From Candidatus Zixiibacteriota bacterium (GTDB lineage Bacteria > Zixibacteria > MSB-5A5 > GN15 > JACZUZ01): a stretch of DNA of 64,000 bases. Below are positions 17,731 through 25,891 of this stretch, piece after piece; position 1 is the first letter of the stretch; every line of letters starts with the position of its first letter. The DNA lies in NCBI GenBank assembly GCA_024280835.1, contig JAJRPJ010000010.1:62001-126000 (forward strand), given 5' to 3'. A model generated the notes under the pieces. That model was not told the DNA's origin. It made no database searches and saw nothing but the letters and a program-made list of their open reading frames with translations. Both the position numbers and the translations under genes were made by a program.

Positions 17731-18095
17731 GACTATTTGTCGATCCTAAAGCCTTCAGCGCGTACTGATACGGGACGAAAGCGTTTGCTTCACAGTATTT
17801 TGCTATGGTCAACTTAAGCGTCTCCGTCCATCGTTTCTATTATTGTGATACTTTTCACAAGATAATCCCATTGGCGAATGCGTCATCCAATGGGGAGCAA
17901 TATAGCGTTGCCCCACTGTTTCTTACAGCCATTATTCGCAAATTATCTCCTTCAACTAGTTTGATGGGGACATTTCCCCCTTGCAAGAAGTGTGAATGTT
18001 TTAGATTCTTTGCCGAAATATAACAAAGAATGCACAAGTTGTGCGTGTGAGCCAATTGTGGACAAATCTAGTACAAAACAGGAAAACGAAATGTC
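17731..18095. other. Intergenic region before the second barrel/sensor module
   Basis: 365 nt with no supported gene. It contains an inverted repeat ATTCTTTG-11 nt-CAAAGAAT (18005-18031) immediately followed by the palindrome at 18032-18044. The rest shows nothing I can interpret. Confidence 0.5.
18032..18044. promoter_or_regulatory. Palindrome upstream of the second module
   Basis: GCACAA-G-TTGTGC, a perfect 13-bp palindrome 51 nt before the ATG at 18096. It abuts another eight-base inverted repeat (18005-18031). Its core resembles that of the palindrome at 14335-14363. Confidence 0.4.
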
Positions 18096-19115
18096 ATGAA
18101 AACCAAGTTTCTATTGGCATTGCTCAGCGTTTCTCTAGCTGGCGCTTCTGCGGCAGCTCAGGAAAAGACTGCAATTGCAGGTTTTGCTGATGTGCGATTC
18201 AGTGCAAGTGATAAGTCTGGCGAAAATTCCAGTTTTGGTATCGGGCAGTATGATACTTACGTCACATCTCAGATTTCGGACAGAGTATCGTTTCTTGGTG
18301 AAGTTGTTTTCGAATACGATGAAGGATGGATAGTGGATGTTGAGAGAGTCACTTTCAAGTACAACGCCACAAACTATCTAAACCTCATAGCAGGAAAGCA
18401 GCATACTCCTATTGGGTACTGGAATACAGCGTTTCACCATGGCTCAGTTATACAACCCACTATTCAACGTCCTCTTTCATTTCTTTTTGAAGACGAAGGA
18501 GGGATACTACCAATACACTCAACTGGATTCATGATTTCTGGGTCGAATATTGGAAAAGCGCGCTTCGGTTATGACCTGATGGTCGCAAACGGAATTGGTT
18601 CTACACCAACGGCGGACGATAATGCCGACAAGTCATATACCTTGGCTTTGCATTTTGAACCATTACAGTCACTTACACTTGGAGGGTCGTTTTACTATGA
18701 TAAAGTATCCAAAGGAACTGTCTCGCTTCAAGGCGCTGCTCTGACAGAAAAAATGGATCAAAAACTTATCAACGGCATGTTGACCTACCTCCCATTCTCA
18801 AACTCACTCGAGTTTATTGCAGAAATTATCTCAGTCTCTAATTCATTTTCAACCTTACCTACTACGAGAACAACTACCTATTACGGCTACGCTGGATATG
18901 GAATAGGCGCATTTACACCTTACGCAAGGTATGAAGAAATGGTTTTCGAATTGGGAGAAACATATTACGTCAAGAACGACATGACACAGCTCATTGTCGG
19001 TTTGCGCTACGATCTCAATTATCTTACAACTCTCAAGATAGAGTTCAATCGAACAAATTCTGAATTTGACGGGAAGTCCAACAAGTTTGAGAGCCAATTT
19101 GCAATTGGATTTTGA
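18096..19115 (+). CDS. Porin-like outer-membrane beta-barrel
   Basis: 339 residues with a clear signal peptide (MKTKFLLALLSVSLAG to AAAQEK). The mature part is a 16-18 strand-like alternating sequence ending FESQFAIGF, with the aromatic C-terminus needed for Bam insertion. LIAGKQHTPIGYWNTAFHHGS resembles phosphate-selective/OprO-like and other specific porins. The following PstS-like gene is consistent with an anion ligand, but this is inference. The ribosome site is weak (AGGAAAACGAA). The next gene starts 70 nt downstream, so an operon of barrel, PstS-like protein and hybrid kinase is likely. Confidence 0.75.
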   Translation: MKTKFLLALLSVSLAGASAAAQEKTAIAGFADVRFSASDKSGENSSFGIGQYDTYVTSQISDRVSFLGEVVFEYDEGWIVDVERVTFKYNATNYLNLIAGKQHTPIGYWNTAFHHGSVIQPTIQRPLSFLFEDEGGILPIHSTGFMISGSNIGKARFGYDLMVANGIGSTPTADDNADKSYTLALHFEPLQSLTLGGSFYYDKVSKGTVSLQGAALTEKMDQKLINGMLTYLPFSNSLEFIAEIISVSNSFSTLPTTRTTTYYGYAGYGIGAFTPYARYEEMVFELGETYYVKNDMTQLIVGLRYDLNYLTTLKIEFNRTNSEFDGKSNKFESQFAIGF

Positions 19116-19185
19116 GCAAGCTCTTGAGATTGTCAAAGTCGATGTCAATTGCCAAAGAATGTATAGAGGAAAGGAGGAATCACAA

Positions 19186-19659
19186 ATGAATCTACCAAAG
19201 AGTCTTCGTTACTTACTGTCCATTTGTATCGTATTCCTTCTGAATGGCCCTGTGTCGGGTGGACCACCGCCGACAATCATACCACTGACAGTCATAGCGA
19301 ATAGCGAAGTTCCAGTTGACACTCTTTCAATTGGCGAGCTAAGAGATATTTATTTAGGCAATTCAAAGCAGTGGAATGACAAATCAAAGATTAGGCCATC
19401 TTATTACAATTCAAAAAGCGGGCATGCGAAATATTTCTTCGATGAATACTTAGGTATCTCTGCAATGAAATTTCGCAGGCATTGGCTGAAAAAAGTCTTC
19501 CGCGGTGATGGATCGGCCCCACTCGCATTCGGAAAAACGGATGATGTTATAACCTACGTTGCGAATAATCCAGGCGCCATTGGTGTCGTGGCTCAATCGA
19601 ATATAGATACAACTCTGGGTATCAAGACACTCGTAATAGGTTTGTTGGATACAAAATGA
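19186..19659 (+). CDS. PstS-like periplasmic substrate-binding domain protein
   Basis: 157 residues. A signal peptide of about 26 residues, then one lobe's worth of a PBP-like phosphate-binding domain: PLTVIANSEVPVDTLSIGEL, RDIYLGNSKQW, GSAPLAFGKTDDVITYVANNPGAIGVV. It is far shorter than transport PstS (about 320 residues). That matches the short PstS-like proteins found beside sensors, not beside ABC permeases, and no permease or ATPase gene is here. GGAAAGGAGG precedes the ATG, a very strong site; an upstream in-frame extension overlaps the porin gene and is rejected. Its stop overlaps the next ATG (ATGA). Probably a periplasmic ligand sensor for the adjacent kinase. Confidence 0.85.
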   Translation: MNLPKSLRYLLSICIVFLLNGPVSGGPPPTIIPLTVIANSEVPVDTLSIGELRDIYLGNSKQWNDKSKIRPSYYNSKSGHAKYFFDEYLGISAMKFRRHWLKKVFRGDGSAPLAFGKTDDVITYVANNPGAIGVVAQSNIDTTLGIKTLVIGLLDTK

Positions 19660-21617
19660 CAAAGAGAGAACAGCGTGTTGGTCTTCCAATTTCTGAGAGC
19701 GATGGAACGACAAAATTGCCACAACGTATTCGCTTTTCAATCAGGAGTAAGCTCATTCTGAGCATTACTATCCCGGCTATGTTGATTGTCTTATTCGTAT
19801 ACGACTATTATCCTCGAAAACATCTTCAATTTGCTATCTCCAGTTTGATGGAAAAAGTCCAGGTAATGGCCGACATGACATCCAGTGGAGTCGGCCATGC
19901 GTTGCGGACGGGTGATTTTGAAACTGTTTCGAGAACGATTAGTCTAGCCTCTGCAGACTCAGGAGTAGTTTTCGTGGCCCTCTTTGACGAGTCGGGCGAA
20001 CTTCTTGCATCTTTTGACCCAAGCAACAACATAATCGCTGGTTCCTCTCTAGAAGAGATCACCAAAGATAACTCAAACTACCTTACTGCCATTTCAAAGG
20101 CAAAAGGCACAGGAGGCCATGAGCTTGAAGTTGTTGTGGCCTATTCCCTTCTGGAAGCGTTTAGTCGTTCGGCCAAGTTTCGCGAATTTGCACTATTGTT
20201 GTGCCTTGTAGCTCTAACGATAAGCTTCGGACTAGCATATTTCCTAAGCAGTAGGATATCGCGACCAATCAAAAATTTGGTTAGTACAATTCAGGACATA
20301 ACTTCGAGTGGGAAGTTCGACAGCCATGTCCAGAGAACTTCGTCAGACGAACTCGGGACACTTGCTAATCACTTCAATGAAATGATTGAAGAAATAAACT
20401 TGCGAGAGCGGGAAAAGGAATCAGTTGAAAGCAAGCGGTTGGAACTGGAATCAAGATTGCAACAGTCTCGGAAAATGGAAGCGGTTGGAACTCTCGCTGG
20501 AGGAATTGCACACGATTTCAATAATCTCCTTGGAATTATTCTTGGATATAATGAACTCGCTATGCTATCTGCTCCGGAGGGAAGCGCACAAAGAACTCAA
20601 CTTGCCAGTATACATTCTGCAGGTTCACGTGCGAAAGACCTAGTCAGACAGATTCTGGACTTTGGTCGCCATGGAGGACAGAAATTGACACCAGTTTCTG
20701 TCGAAAATATCGTCAAAGGCATTGTCAAGGATCTAAGGTCTACTGTTGAATCGAACGTAAATATTGAAAGTAACGCAGATGGAAGCATCGGTCGCGTTAT
20801 GAGCGATCAGACAGAAATACATCGTGTTATTCTAAACCTCTGCAGCAACGCGGTCCAAGCGATGGAAGAAAGTGGCGGGATGCTTTCGATAGATTTGGAC
20901 ATGATTGAAGTAACCGCCAATTTTGCAAACAAGCATCTGATTCTGACAGATCGAATGTACGTCAGAATAACGGTTAGCGACACTGGACATGGAATAGGCC
21001 CAGAACATATCCAGCGGATTTTTGAGCCTTTCTTCACGACTAAGGATGTCGGTCAAGGAACAGGGCTTGGTCTGGCAACAGTCCATAGCAGTGTCAAAAG
21101 CATGGGAGGCGCTATTTCGGTACATAGCGCCAAAGGAAAGGGAACCACCTTTCATGTTTACCTTCCAGAAACAGATGCGCCCTGCGAACCAGAATCAGTG
21201 GCTCATGACACATCTAAAGGATCAGGTCAGCACGTGATGGTAGTTGATGACGAAGAGCTGTTGGTTGCAATGTGCTCTGCCATGCTTGTTCAGCTTGGTT
21301 ATGAAGTAACAAGTTTTTCCGTCTCAACCGAAGCCTTGACGGCCTTTGCTGCGAATCCAAACAAGTATGATCTTGTTGTGACAGATCAAAGAATGCCAGC
21401 CCTTACTGGTGCAGAGCTGACCGCAGAGATCCACAATATTAGGCCAGATATTCCTGTCATTCTTGTCACTGGATTTAGTGAGACAGTGAGCAGGCAAAAC
21501 GCGTCAAACTGTGGATTCAGCGAATACATTGCCAAGCCTTACTCCAAGAAGGATTTGGGAGATGCTATTTCATTTACGTTAAGTAGCCCAAGTGAAGATT
21601 CAACCGTTGTCAGTTAA
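19656..21617 (+). CDS. Hybrid sensor histidine kinase with HAMP and C-terminal receiver
   Basis: 653 residues. TM1 about 32-51, periplasmic region about 52-172, TM2 about 175-195, HAMP (RISRPIKNLV), a short coiled coil, HisKA with His286 in GGIAHDFNNLLG, HATPase_c with N box LNLCSNAVQAM, G1 DTGHGIG and G2 GTGLGLATVHS. The C-terminal receiver has Asp577 in VVTDQRMPALTG and KPY. There is no output domain and no response regulator beside it, so the signal must leave by phosphotransfer to an unlinked partner. It overlaps the PstS-like gene by 4 nt, which points to sensing through that protein. Its stop overlaps the convergent TPR gene's stop. Confidence 0.93.
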   Translation: MTKREQRVGLPISESDGTTKLPQRIRFSIRSKLILSITIPAMLIVLFVYDYYPRKHLQFAISSLMEKVQVMADMTSSGVGHALRTGDFETVSRTISLASADSGVVFVALFDESGELLASFDPSNNIIAGSSLEEITKDNSNYLTAISKAKGTGGHELEVVVAYSLLEAFSRSAKFREFALLLCLVALTISFGLAYFLSSRISRPIKNLVSTIQDITSSGKFDSHVQRTSSDELGTLANHFNEMIEEINLREREKESVESKRLELESRLQQSRKMEAVGTLAGGIAHDFNNLLGIILGYNELAMLSAPEGSAQRTQLASIHSAGSRAKDLVRQILDFGRHGGQKLTPVSVENIVKGIVKDLRSTVESNVNIESNADGSIGRVMSDQTEIHRVILNLCSNAVQAMEESGGMLSIDLDMIEVTANFANKHLILTDRMYVRITVSDTGHGIGPEHIQRIFEPFFTTKDVGQGTGLGLATVHSSVKSMGGAISVHSAKGKGTTFHVYLPETDAPCEPESVAHDTSKGSGQHVMVVDDEELLVAMCSAMLVQLGYEVTSFSVSTEALTAFAANPNKYDLVVTDQRMPALTGAELTAEIHNIRPDIPVILVTGFSETVSRQNASNCGFSEYIAKPYSKKDLGDAISFTLSSPSEDSTVVS

Positions 21618-23467
21618 TACTTGCTCAACTCCTGAGCGACATTTAGGAAAATTGATGGAAGATCCAGCTTCCATTCGGTGTCAACTCTTGTGGCATAGCC
21701 TTCTATTGTTAATTCTTGCTGTTGCTCTTTACTACCAATGGTTATTCGGGCGCTGTACATTACTCTATAGCTTGATCGCGCCAAAACTTCGGTTACTTTT
21801 ACGAGAGACATATTGAAGTAATCGTGAAACTGTGATTCTTCAGATGACAATAATTGCAGGTGTATGGTAAAGTATTGTTGAGGAGTCCAGTTTTTCATGT
21901 TTTCCCAAGAGTAGATATTTCCATAGAGCGAAAAGTACTTGGATTGAGCCGCCTCCAAATTGCCTATTTTCTCAGAGAAGGGCATGCTCAATTCTCTAAA
22001 TTTCTCCAAGTCTTTGAGATTTGTCCCAGATGTCATCTCGAACCATTTTTTGTCTTCCCAAGCGGTGAGGAGAGTTTCTATGGAGCTTCTAGCGTCTTCA
22101 ATTCCCTCGACTTTCGAGCCTGACCTTAGGATTTTCAGGATATTCTCGATATTCTTTCGACGATCTAACTGACTTTTTGGTGTCAACTTTAGGGACCTCT
22201 GGTAATCAATAATAGCCAGATTCACTTTTCCTGTTTGTTCGTAAGATCTGGCGCGATTCATATACGCTTTGGCATATGTTTTGTCTAGATCAATCGCTGA
22301 AGTGTAGTCCTCTATTGCCTTACCATGTTGACCTTTTTCGGATAGTAGAAGAGCTCTATTAAAATAGGCTGTCGTATCGTTTGGTTTGTAGAAAATAGCC
22401 TTGGAGAAATTCTCTAGTGCGCCTTGGCTGTTACCTGTCTTTGAATATATTCCAGCAAGCCAATAATATGCATCAGACTTTGTTGAGTCTATTGCTATAG
22501 CCTCAGTCAAAAACTTCTGAGCTATTTTGCTTTCACCTTGCTCAAACATGTCAACTGCCCATTGGATAAGTCTTGCTGCTTTGTCTGAAGGGTATTTCTT
22601 AAGCAACTTTGAAATTGCCTTGCTACGCCATCTTGCGAATTTCACATGTTGTTGTGATTCTTCATTGGCTATTGATATGAACTGCTGATAATCATTGAGC
22701 GCTTCATCGAATCTTCCCTCATCACTGAAAGCATTGCCTCTGTTGAGGAAGGCAGACGCAGCGGAAGAGTCTATCATAATCGCCTTAGTGAATTGAACGA
22801 TGGCGCTCTCATTATCTCCTTTGTGTCTATAGGTGTTACCTCGATTATAGTAATTGACTTGAAACCCTGGATTTATGCTGATTGCCTTATCATAGTCGGC
22901 CAACGCTTCTTCATATTTGCCCAGACCGTCATAGGATGCCCCTCTGTTGGTGTAGAGAAGAGAATGCCCTGGTCGACTCTCAATCGCAATGTCCAACTCC
23001 TCAATTGCTTGGGCATGTTTTTGCCAAGTCGCGTATTGAATGCTGCGATAAAGGTGCGCCATAGCATTTGATTTATCGAGTTCGATGGCGCGCGTGTAAT
23101 AAGTTAATGCCCCTGATCTATCCCCTTCGCGTCCATGAATTGCGCCAACCAAGAAGGCGCCAATTGAACTTGAAGGGTTGTCTCTGAATAATTGCATGGC
23201 CCATTCGTTTTCCTGATCGTGTTTTCGAGCTATCGGTAAAGAGGTCATTAGTATAAAGGGGGAACACCCGAGATCAAGTTCCAAACAGGCTATTCCGTAG
23301 ATGAACTCTCGAATCGATGGGCTGAGTTCGTCAGCCTGCTGAATATTATCATGGACATTTTGCCATTCTCCAGCCAAGATTGCTTCTTCAATTTGTACTC
23401 CTGCCATAGAAAGGCCAGCCAAACATACTGTTAGAACGACGGCAACAAAACTACTTCTTAAAACCAT
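21614..23467 (-). CDS. Secreted TPR-repeat protein
   Basis: 617 residues with a signal peptide (about 1-22, LTVCLAGLSMAG). About ten tetratricopeptide repeats span 90-450, for example ALADYDKAISINPGFQVNYYNRGNT-type units, with recurrent AI.DY..AI.L and YFNRALLLSE patterns. The C-terminal 150 residues (about 460-617) form a separate NTF2-like or SnoaL-like domain, with ETLLTAWEDKKWFEMTS and YSARITIGSKEQ. Such proteins are periplasmic scaffolds; no function can be assigned. It lies 24 nt downstream of a 48-codon ORF. Stop codons of this gene and the hybrid kinase overlap, so there is no room for terminators between them. Confidence 0.85.
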   Translation of the reverse strand: MVLRSSFVAVVLTVCLAGLSMAGVQIEEAILAGEWQNVHDNIQQADELSPSIREFIYGIACLELDLGCSPFILMTSLPIARKHDQENEWAMQLFRDNPSSSIGAFLVGAIHGREGDRSGALTYYTRAIELDKSNAMAHLYRSIQYATWQKHAQAIEELDIAIESRPGHSLLYTNRGASYDGLGKYEEALADYDKAISINPGFQVNYYNRGNTYRHKGDNESAIVQFTKAIMIDSSAASAFLNRGNAFSDEGRFDEALNDYQQFISIANEESQQHVKFARWRSKAISKLLKKYPSDKAARLIQWAVDMFEQGESKIAQKFLTEAIAIDSTKSDAYYWLAGIYSKTGNSQGALENFSKAIFYKPNDTTAYFNRALLLSEKGQHGKAIEDYTSAIDLDKTYAKAYMNRARSYEQTGKVNLAIIDYQRSLKLTPKSQLDRRKNIENILKILRSGSKVEGIEDARSSIETLLTAWEDKKWFEMTSGTNLKDLEKFRELSMPFSEKIGNLEAAQSKYFSLYGNIYSWENMKNWTPQQYFTIHLQLLSSEESQFHDYFNMSLVKVTEVLARSSYRVMYSARITIGSKEQQQELTIEGYATRVDTEWKLDLPSIFLNVAQELSKY

Positions 23468-23491
23468 TGATAATCTTTCTCATGTAATTCT

Positions 23492-23638
23492 TCAAGAGCC
23501 AATCTGATTGACAGGTCTTAGATTGATACACTGCGCTTTCAGTATTGTTGCTACACTCGATATTCTCTCACAAACGAGAACCACTAGCTTCTCAACCTCT
23601 TTGGGTGATAGCTCTTCTAGCGGATACTTGATGTTCAT
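23492..23638 (-). CDS. Small hypothetical protein, 48 residues
   Basis: Begins MNIKYPLEELSPKEVEKLVV and ends PVNQIGS. A good ribosome site (AAGGGAG, 4 nt before ATG 23638) and position 24 nt upstream of the TPR gene support translation and co-transcription. Predicted helical, two cysteines, no signal peptide or membrane segment. I do not recognise a family. It could be a leader peptide or a small partner protein; without homologues it remains tentative. Confidence 0.5.
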   Translation of the reverse strand: MNIKYPLEELSPKEVEKLVVLVCERISSVATILKAQCINLRPVNQIGS

Positions 23639-24071
23639 TCGACTCCCTTAACGATGTACATCTTTTCTTTACTTGTTATCAGTTCAGTATAGCACATCTT
23701 TTGTTTTCTTCACAATGCCTACACTTTGACTATGTTCTATACCTATTCCGTCGGTTTTGGAAAAGTTGGTCGCCTTTGTTGGTTCGGCGTCAGTATCGGT
23801 ATTCGCTGGTGAGGTCTGCGGAATCAAGTGTACCACCATCTTAACTAACCTATTATCGTTCAAGGTGTCTTGACGAGTCTTTGATTGCTTGCATGCGCTC
23901 ATACTTCAACTTCGAACTCTCGCAGTCAATAAATCAATTCTTGACTAGGAGCAATAATTGCACAGGCACACCGACTTGTGCAAGAGGATTAAGGTAGCGT
24001 TGTGAGTCTGACGATATCATGTATAACGGCCATTATTGTTGGGTGTAATTCAATGGCTGAGGACATGAATA
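23639..24071. other. Intergenic region with the first copy of the promoter-type repeat
   Basis: 433 nt without a supported gene. It contains repeat copy R1 (23805-23892). A 72-codon minus-strand frame crosses the repeat and is not credible. No sigma-54 type site was found in front of the pilin-like gene that follows. Confidence 0.5.
23805..23892 (+). repeat. Dispersed intergenic repeat, copy R1
   Basis: 88 nt matching 28028-28115 at about 78 of 88 positions without gaps. It includes TTATCGTTCAAGG and TTGACG, but here the -10 position reads ATGCGC, so the promoter present in the tRNA copy is not conserved. Confidence 0.75.
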
Positions 24072-24533
24072 ATGACTAGGCATACCAATCACAACGGCTT
24101 CACATTGATTGAGCTCATAATCGTTATAGTAATACTCGGCATACTTGCAGGCGTTAGTATACCTAAATACCAGGACATTACCTCAAGTGCGAAGAGGGAA
24201 TCTACGAATGGAGCGTTAGGTGGATTACGTACGGCCATATCGGTATGGCGAAGTGGAAACATTGTTCGCATGGGCTCGTCAGTTTGGCCTCCGCTTGATT
24301 CCATGAATACGATAGGCTCAGTTGTTCTCCAAGCTATTCCGCAAAACCCCTATCAGCATTCAACAAATGCACCTGACTCGATTGTTCTTGGTGTTACAAA
24401 AGGTGTGATTGTTGGGACGCGTGGCGGCTGGGCGTATAAGCCGAGTACAGGGGAAATATGGGCCAATACTAGTACAACCATTTCTGGGACTGGATGCGCT
24501 GGCCCCACAGTTATCGATGAAAACCTCTGGTAG
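24072..24533 (+). CDS. Type IV pilin / pseudopilin-like protein
   Basis: 153 residues. A short basic leader (MTRHTNHNG) is followed by FTLIELIIVIVILGILAG, the prepilin peptidase site (cleavage after Gly9, Phe+1, Glu+5) and N-terminal helix. The globular part contains GGWAYKPSTGEIWANTS, common to GspG-like and minor pilin families. No pilus assembly genes are nearby. It is set in a repeat-rich region, unlike the two pilins at 48.9-50.3 kb, and has a poor ribosome site (ATGGCTGAGGACATGAATA before the start). Could be a stand-alone minor pilin or pseudopilin. Confidence 0.85.
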   Translation: MTRHTNHNGFTLIELIIVIVILGILAGVSIPKYQDITSSAKRESTNGALGGLRTAISVWRSGNIVRMGSSVWPPLDSMNTIGSVVLQAIPQNPYQHSTNAPDSIVLGVTKGVIVGTRGGWAYKPSTGEIWANTSTTISGTGCAGPTVIDENLW

Positions 24534-24604
24534 TATACTCTCACTCCGAGACAGTCTTGCTCGTCTCAATCAACATTGTCTCAACGCATAACTTATCGGA
24601 ACCA

Positions 24605-24728
24605 GCTTATCTAACTTACTATCGTTCATGGGGACTTGACGGAAGAATTCGGGTTACTACATTGATTTTGGAGATGTGTCAAACCTGAGAGATGAGAAGC
24701 CCACACAAGGGGCTTGTTGATAAAACCA
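24605..24728 (+). repeat. Dispersed intergenic repeat, copy R2, with promoter-like sequence
   Basis: Shares CTTATCTAACTTA-type sequence, then TTGACGG.AGAATTC, then TACATTGATTTTGGAGATGT with copy R3 (26832-26948). TTGACG (24636-24641), a 16-nt spacer and TACATT (24658-24663) form a promoter-like pair in both copies. A hairpin AAGCCC-7 nt-GGGCTT follows about 35 nt downstream. Confidence 0.7.
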
Positions 24729-25006
24729 CGCTGAGTTGTATCAGGTCATGTCCGCCGTTTTTGGGTGGATGTGAACTGACACTCGCCTAGAACTTCGCAG
24801 ACAAAAAAGATGAAACAGGGACGAACGTCCTTGCCACCCTGCCCATTTGTTGTGAGAGGTCTGGATTTTCGTTTTTTGAAAATTGTGCCCCGACACGTCT
24901 CCATAGGAAAAGCGTCGGGTCATACCCGCTGGGTGTCAGTGACACAACGGCAAAAACGCCGTCGCAAGACCCAACGCAACGGTTTCGGGCTTTATCAACA
25001 AACCCG
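24709..25006. repeat. Hairpin-rich element bounded by inverted 19-nt motifs
   Basis: GGGCTTGTTGATAAAACC at the left end (24709-24727) is matched by the reverse complement GGGCTTTATCAACAAACCC at 24987-25005. Between them are hairpins GGAC-GAAC-GTCC, ACGGC-AAAAA-GCCGT and CGACA...GTCG. The segment GTCGCAAGACCCAACGCAAC recurs in altered form at the end of the window (63791-63813). It may be a MITE-like or palindromic intergenic element. Confidence 0.55.
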
Positions 25007-25143
25007 AATGGGCCTGCCACCCTGCCAGAAGTTGACCTATTAGGTTGAAACTGCCAAAGCAATGTGGTAATCTATTTCCTAGAAGGATTATTTGTGAAGC
25101 TATTGACTTCTTTAGCAACTAGTAGATTGGAGCAGAATATACC

Positions 25144-25836
25144 ATGGAACAACCACAATACTTATGGCTAATATGGGCTAGCGCTTTTTTGATACCCTGG
25201 GGGTATCTCTTTTGGAATTTCCCGCGACAACGTAAGGAAATGTGGTGGGCGAGTTTGTTCACTACTTTTTTCGGGCTGTCAGAAGTATTGTTTGTGCCTG
25301 ATTATTGGAATCCGCCGAGCTTGTTCAACCTCGCGCGAGACACCGGATTTGACATCGAGAGTTTCATTTTCAGCTTCGGGATTGGTGGAGTGGGAGCAGT
25401 GCTATATAACGTTCTTACCAAGAAAACCGCACGCCCTCTTGCCCCAGGTGAAAAGCGAAAACCACTCCACAAACATCATTATTGGGCTATTTCGTCGCTT
25501 TTTATTACGTTCATCGCCCTTTATTTTGTGGGCTGGAATCCGATTTATCCAGCTATTATCGCTATGTTTGTGGGCGGGTTTTCGAATATACTCTGTCGGC
25601 CTGATTTGAAGAAGAAGACCTGGGTTGGAGGGGGGCTGTTCCTAGTTTTTTACACAGTGTTTCTGCAAGGTATCAGGATTTCCGCTCCGGGGTATATTGA
25701 AAGTGTGTGGAACCTTGAGGCGCTTTCAGGGCTATCACTGATAGGTATGCCGATTGAGGAGCTACTATTCGCCTTCGGGTTCGGGATGTATTGGTCAGGT
25801 GTTTACGAGCATTTCACCTGGCGAGAATTGGCGTAG
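25144..25836 (+). CDS. Lycopene cyclase domain protein (CarR/heterodimeric-type)
   Basis: 230 residues with about six to seven membrane helices. It matches the bacterial lycopene cyclase domain family (CrtYcd/CarR-like). Visible marks are LIWASAFLIPWGYLFWNFP, LFTTFFGLSEVLFVPDYWNPP and the C-terminal GMPIEELLFAFGFGMYWSGVYEH, where the PIEE pair is the conserved acidic site. The family cyclises lycopene ends in carotenoid synthesis, but many stand-alone members have unknown roles. No phytoene synthase or desaturase is in the window, so carotenoid function is uncertain. The following broken methyltransferase gene is 55 nt downstream on the same strand. Confidence 0.82.
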   Translation: MEQPQYLWLIWASAFLIPWGYLFWNFPRQRKEMWWASLFTTFFGLSEVLFVPDYWNPPSLFNLARDTGFDIESFIFSFGIGGVGAVLYNVLTKKTARPLAPGEKRKPLHKHHYWAISSLFITFIALYFVGWNPIYPAIIAMFVGGFSNILCRPDLKKKTWVGGGLFLVFYTVFLQGIRISAPGYIESVWNLEALSGLSLIGMPIEELLFAFGFGMYWSGVYEHFTWRELA

Positions 25837-25891
25837 TTTCAAGAACAGCAATGAATATGCTTCGATCAATGTTTGACAAAAGGGAGTGAAA

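Larger units (their letters stand above)
24534..25143. other. Intergenic region with repeat copy R2 and a hairpin-rich element
   Basis: 610 nt with no supported gene. It contains R2 (24605-24728) and a run of hairpins to 25030, bounded by inverted copies of a 19-nt motif. Short frames across it follow repeats rather than coding bias. Confidence 0.6.

Noticed and set aside
23684-23902. 72-codon minus frame
   Set aside because: Crosses repeat R1; no start site.
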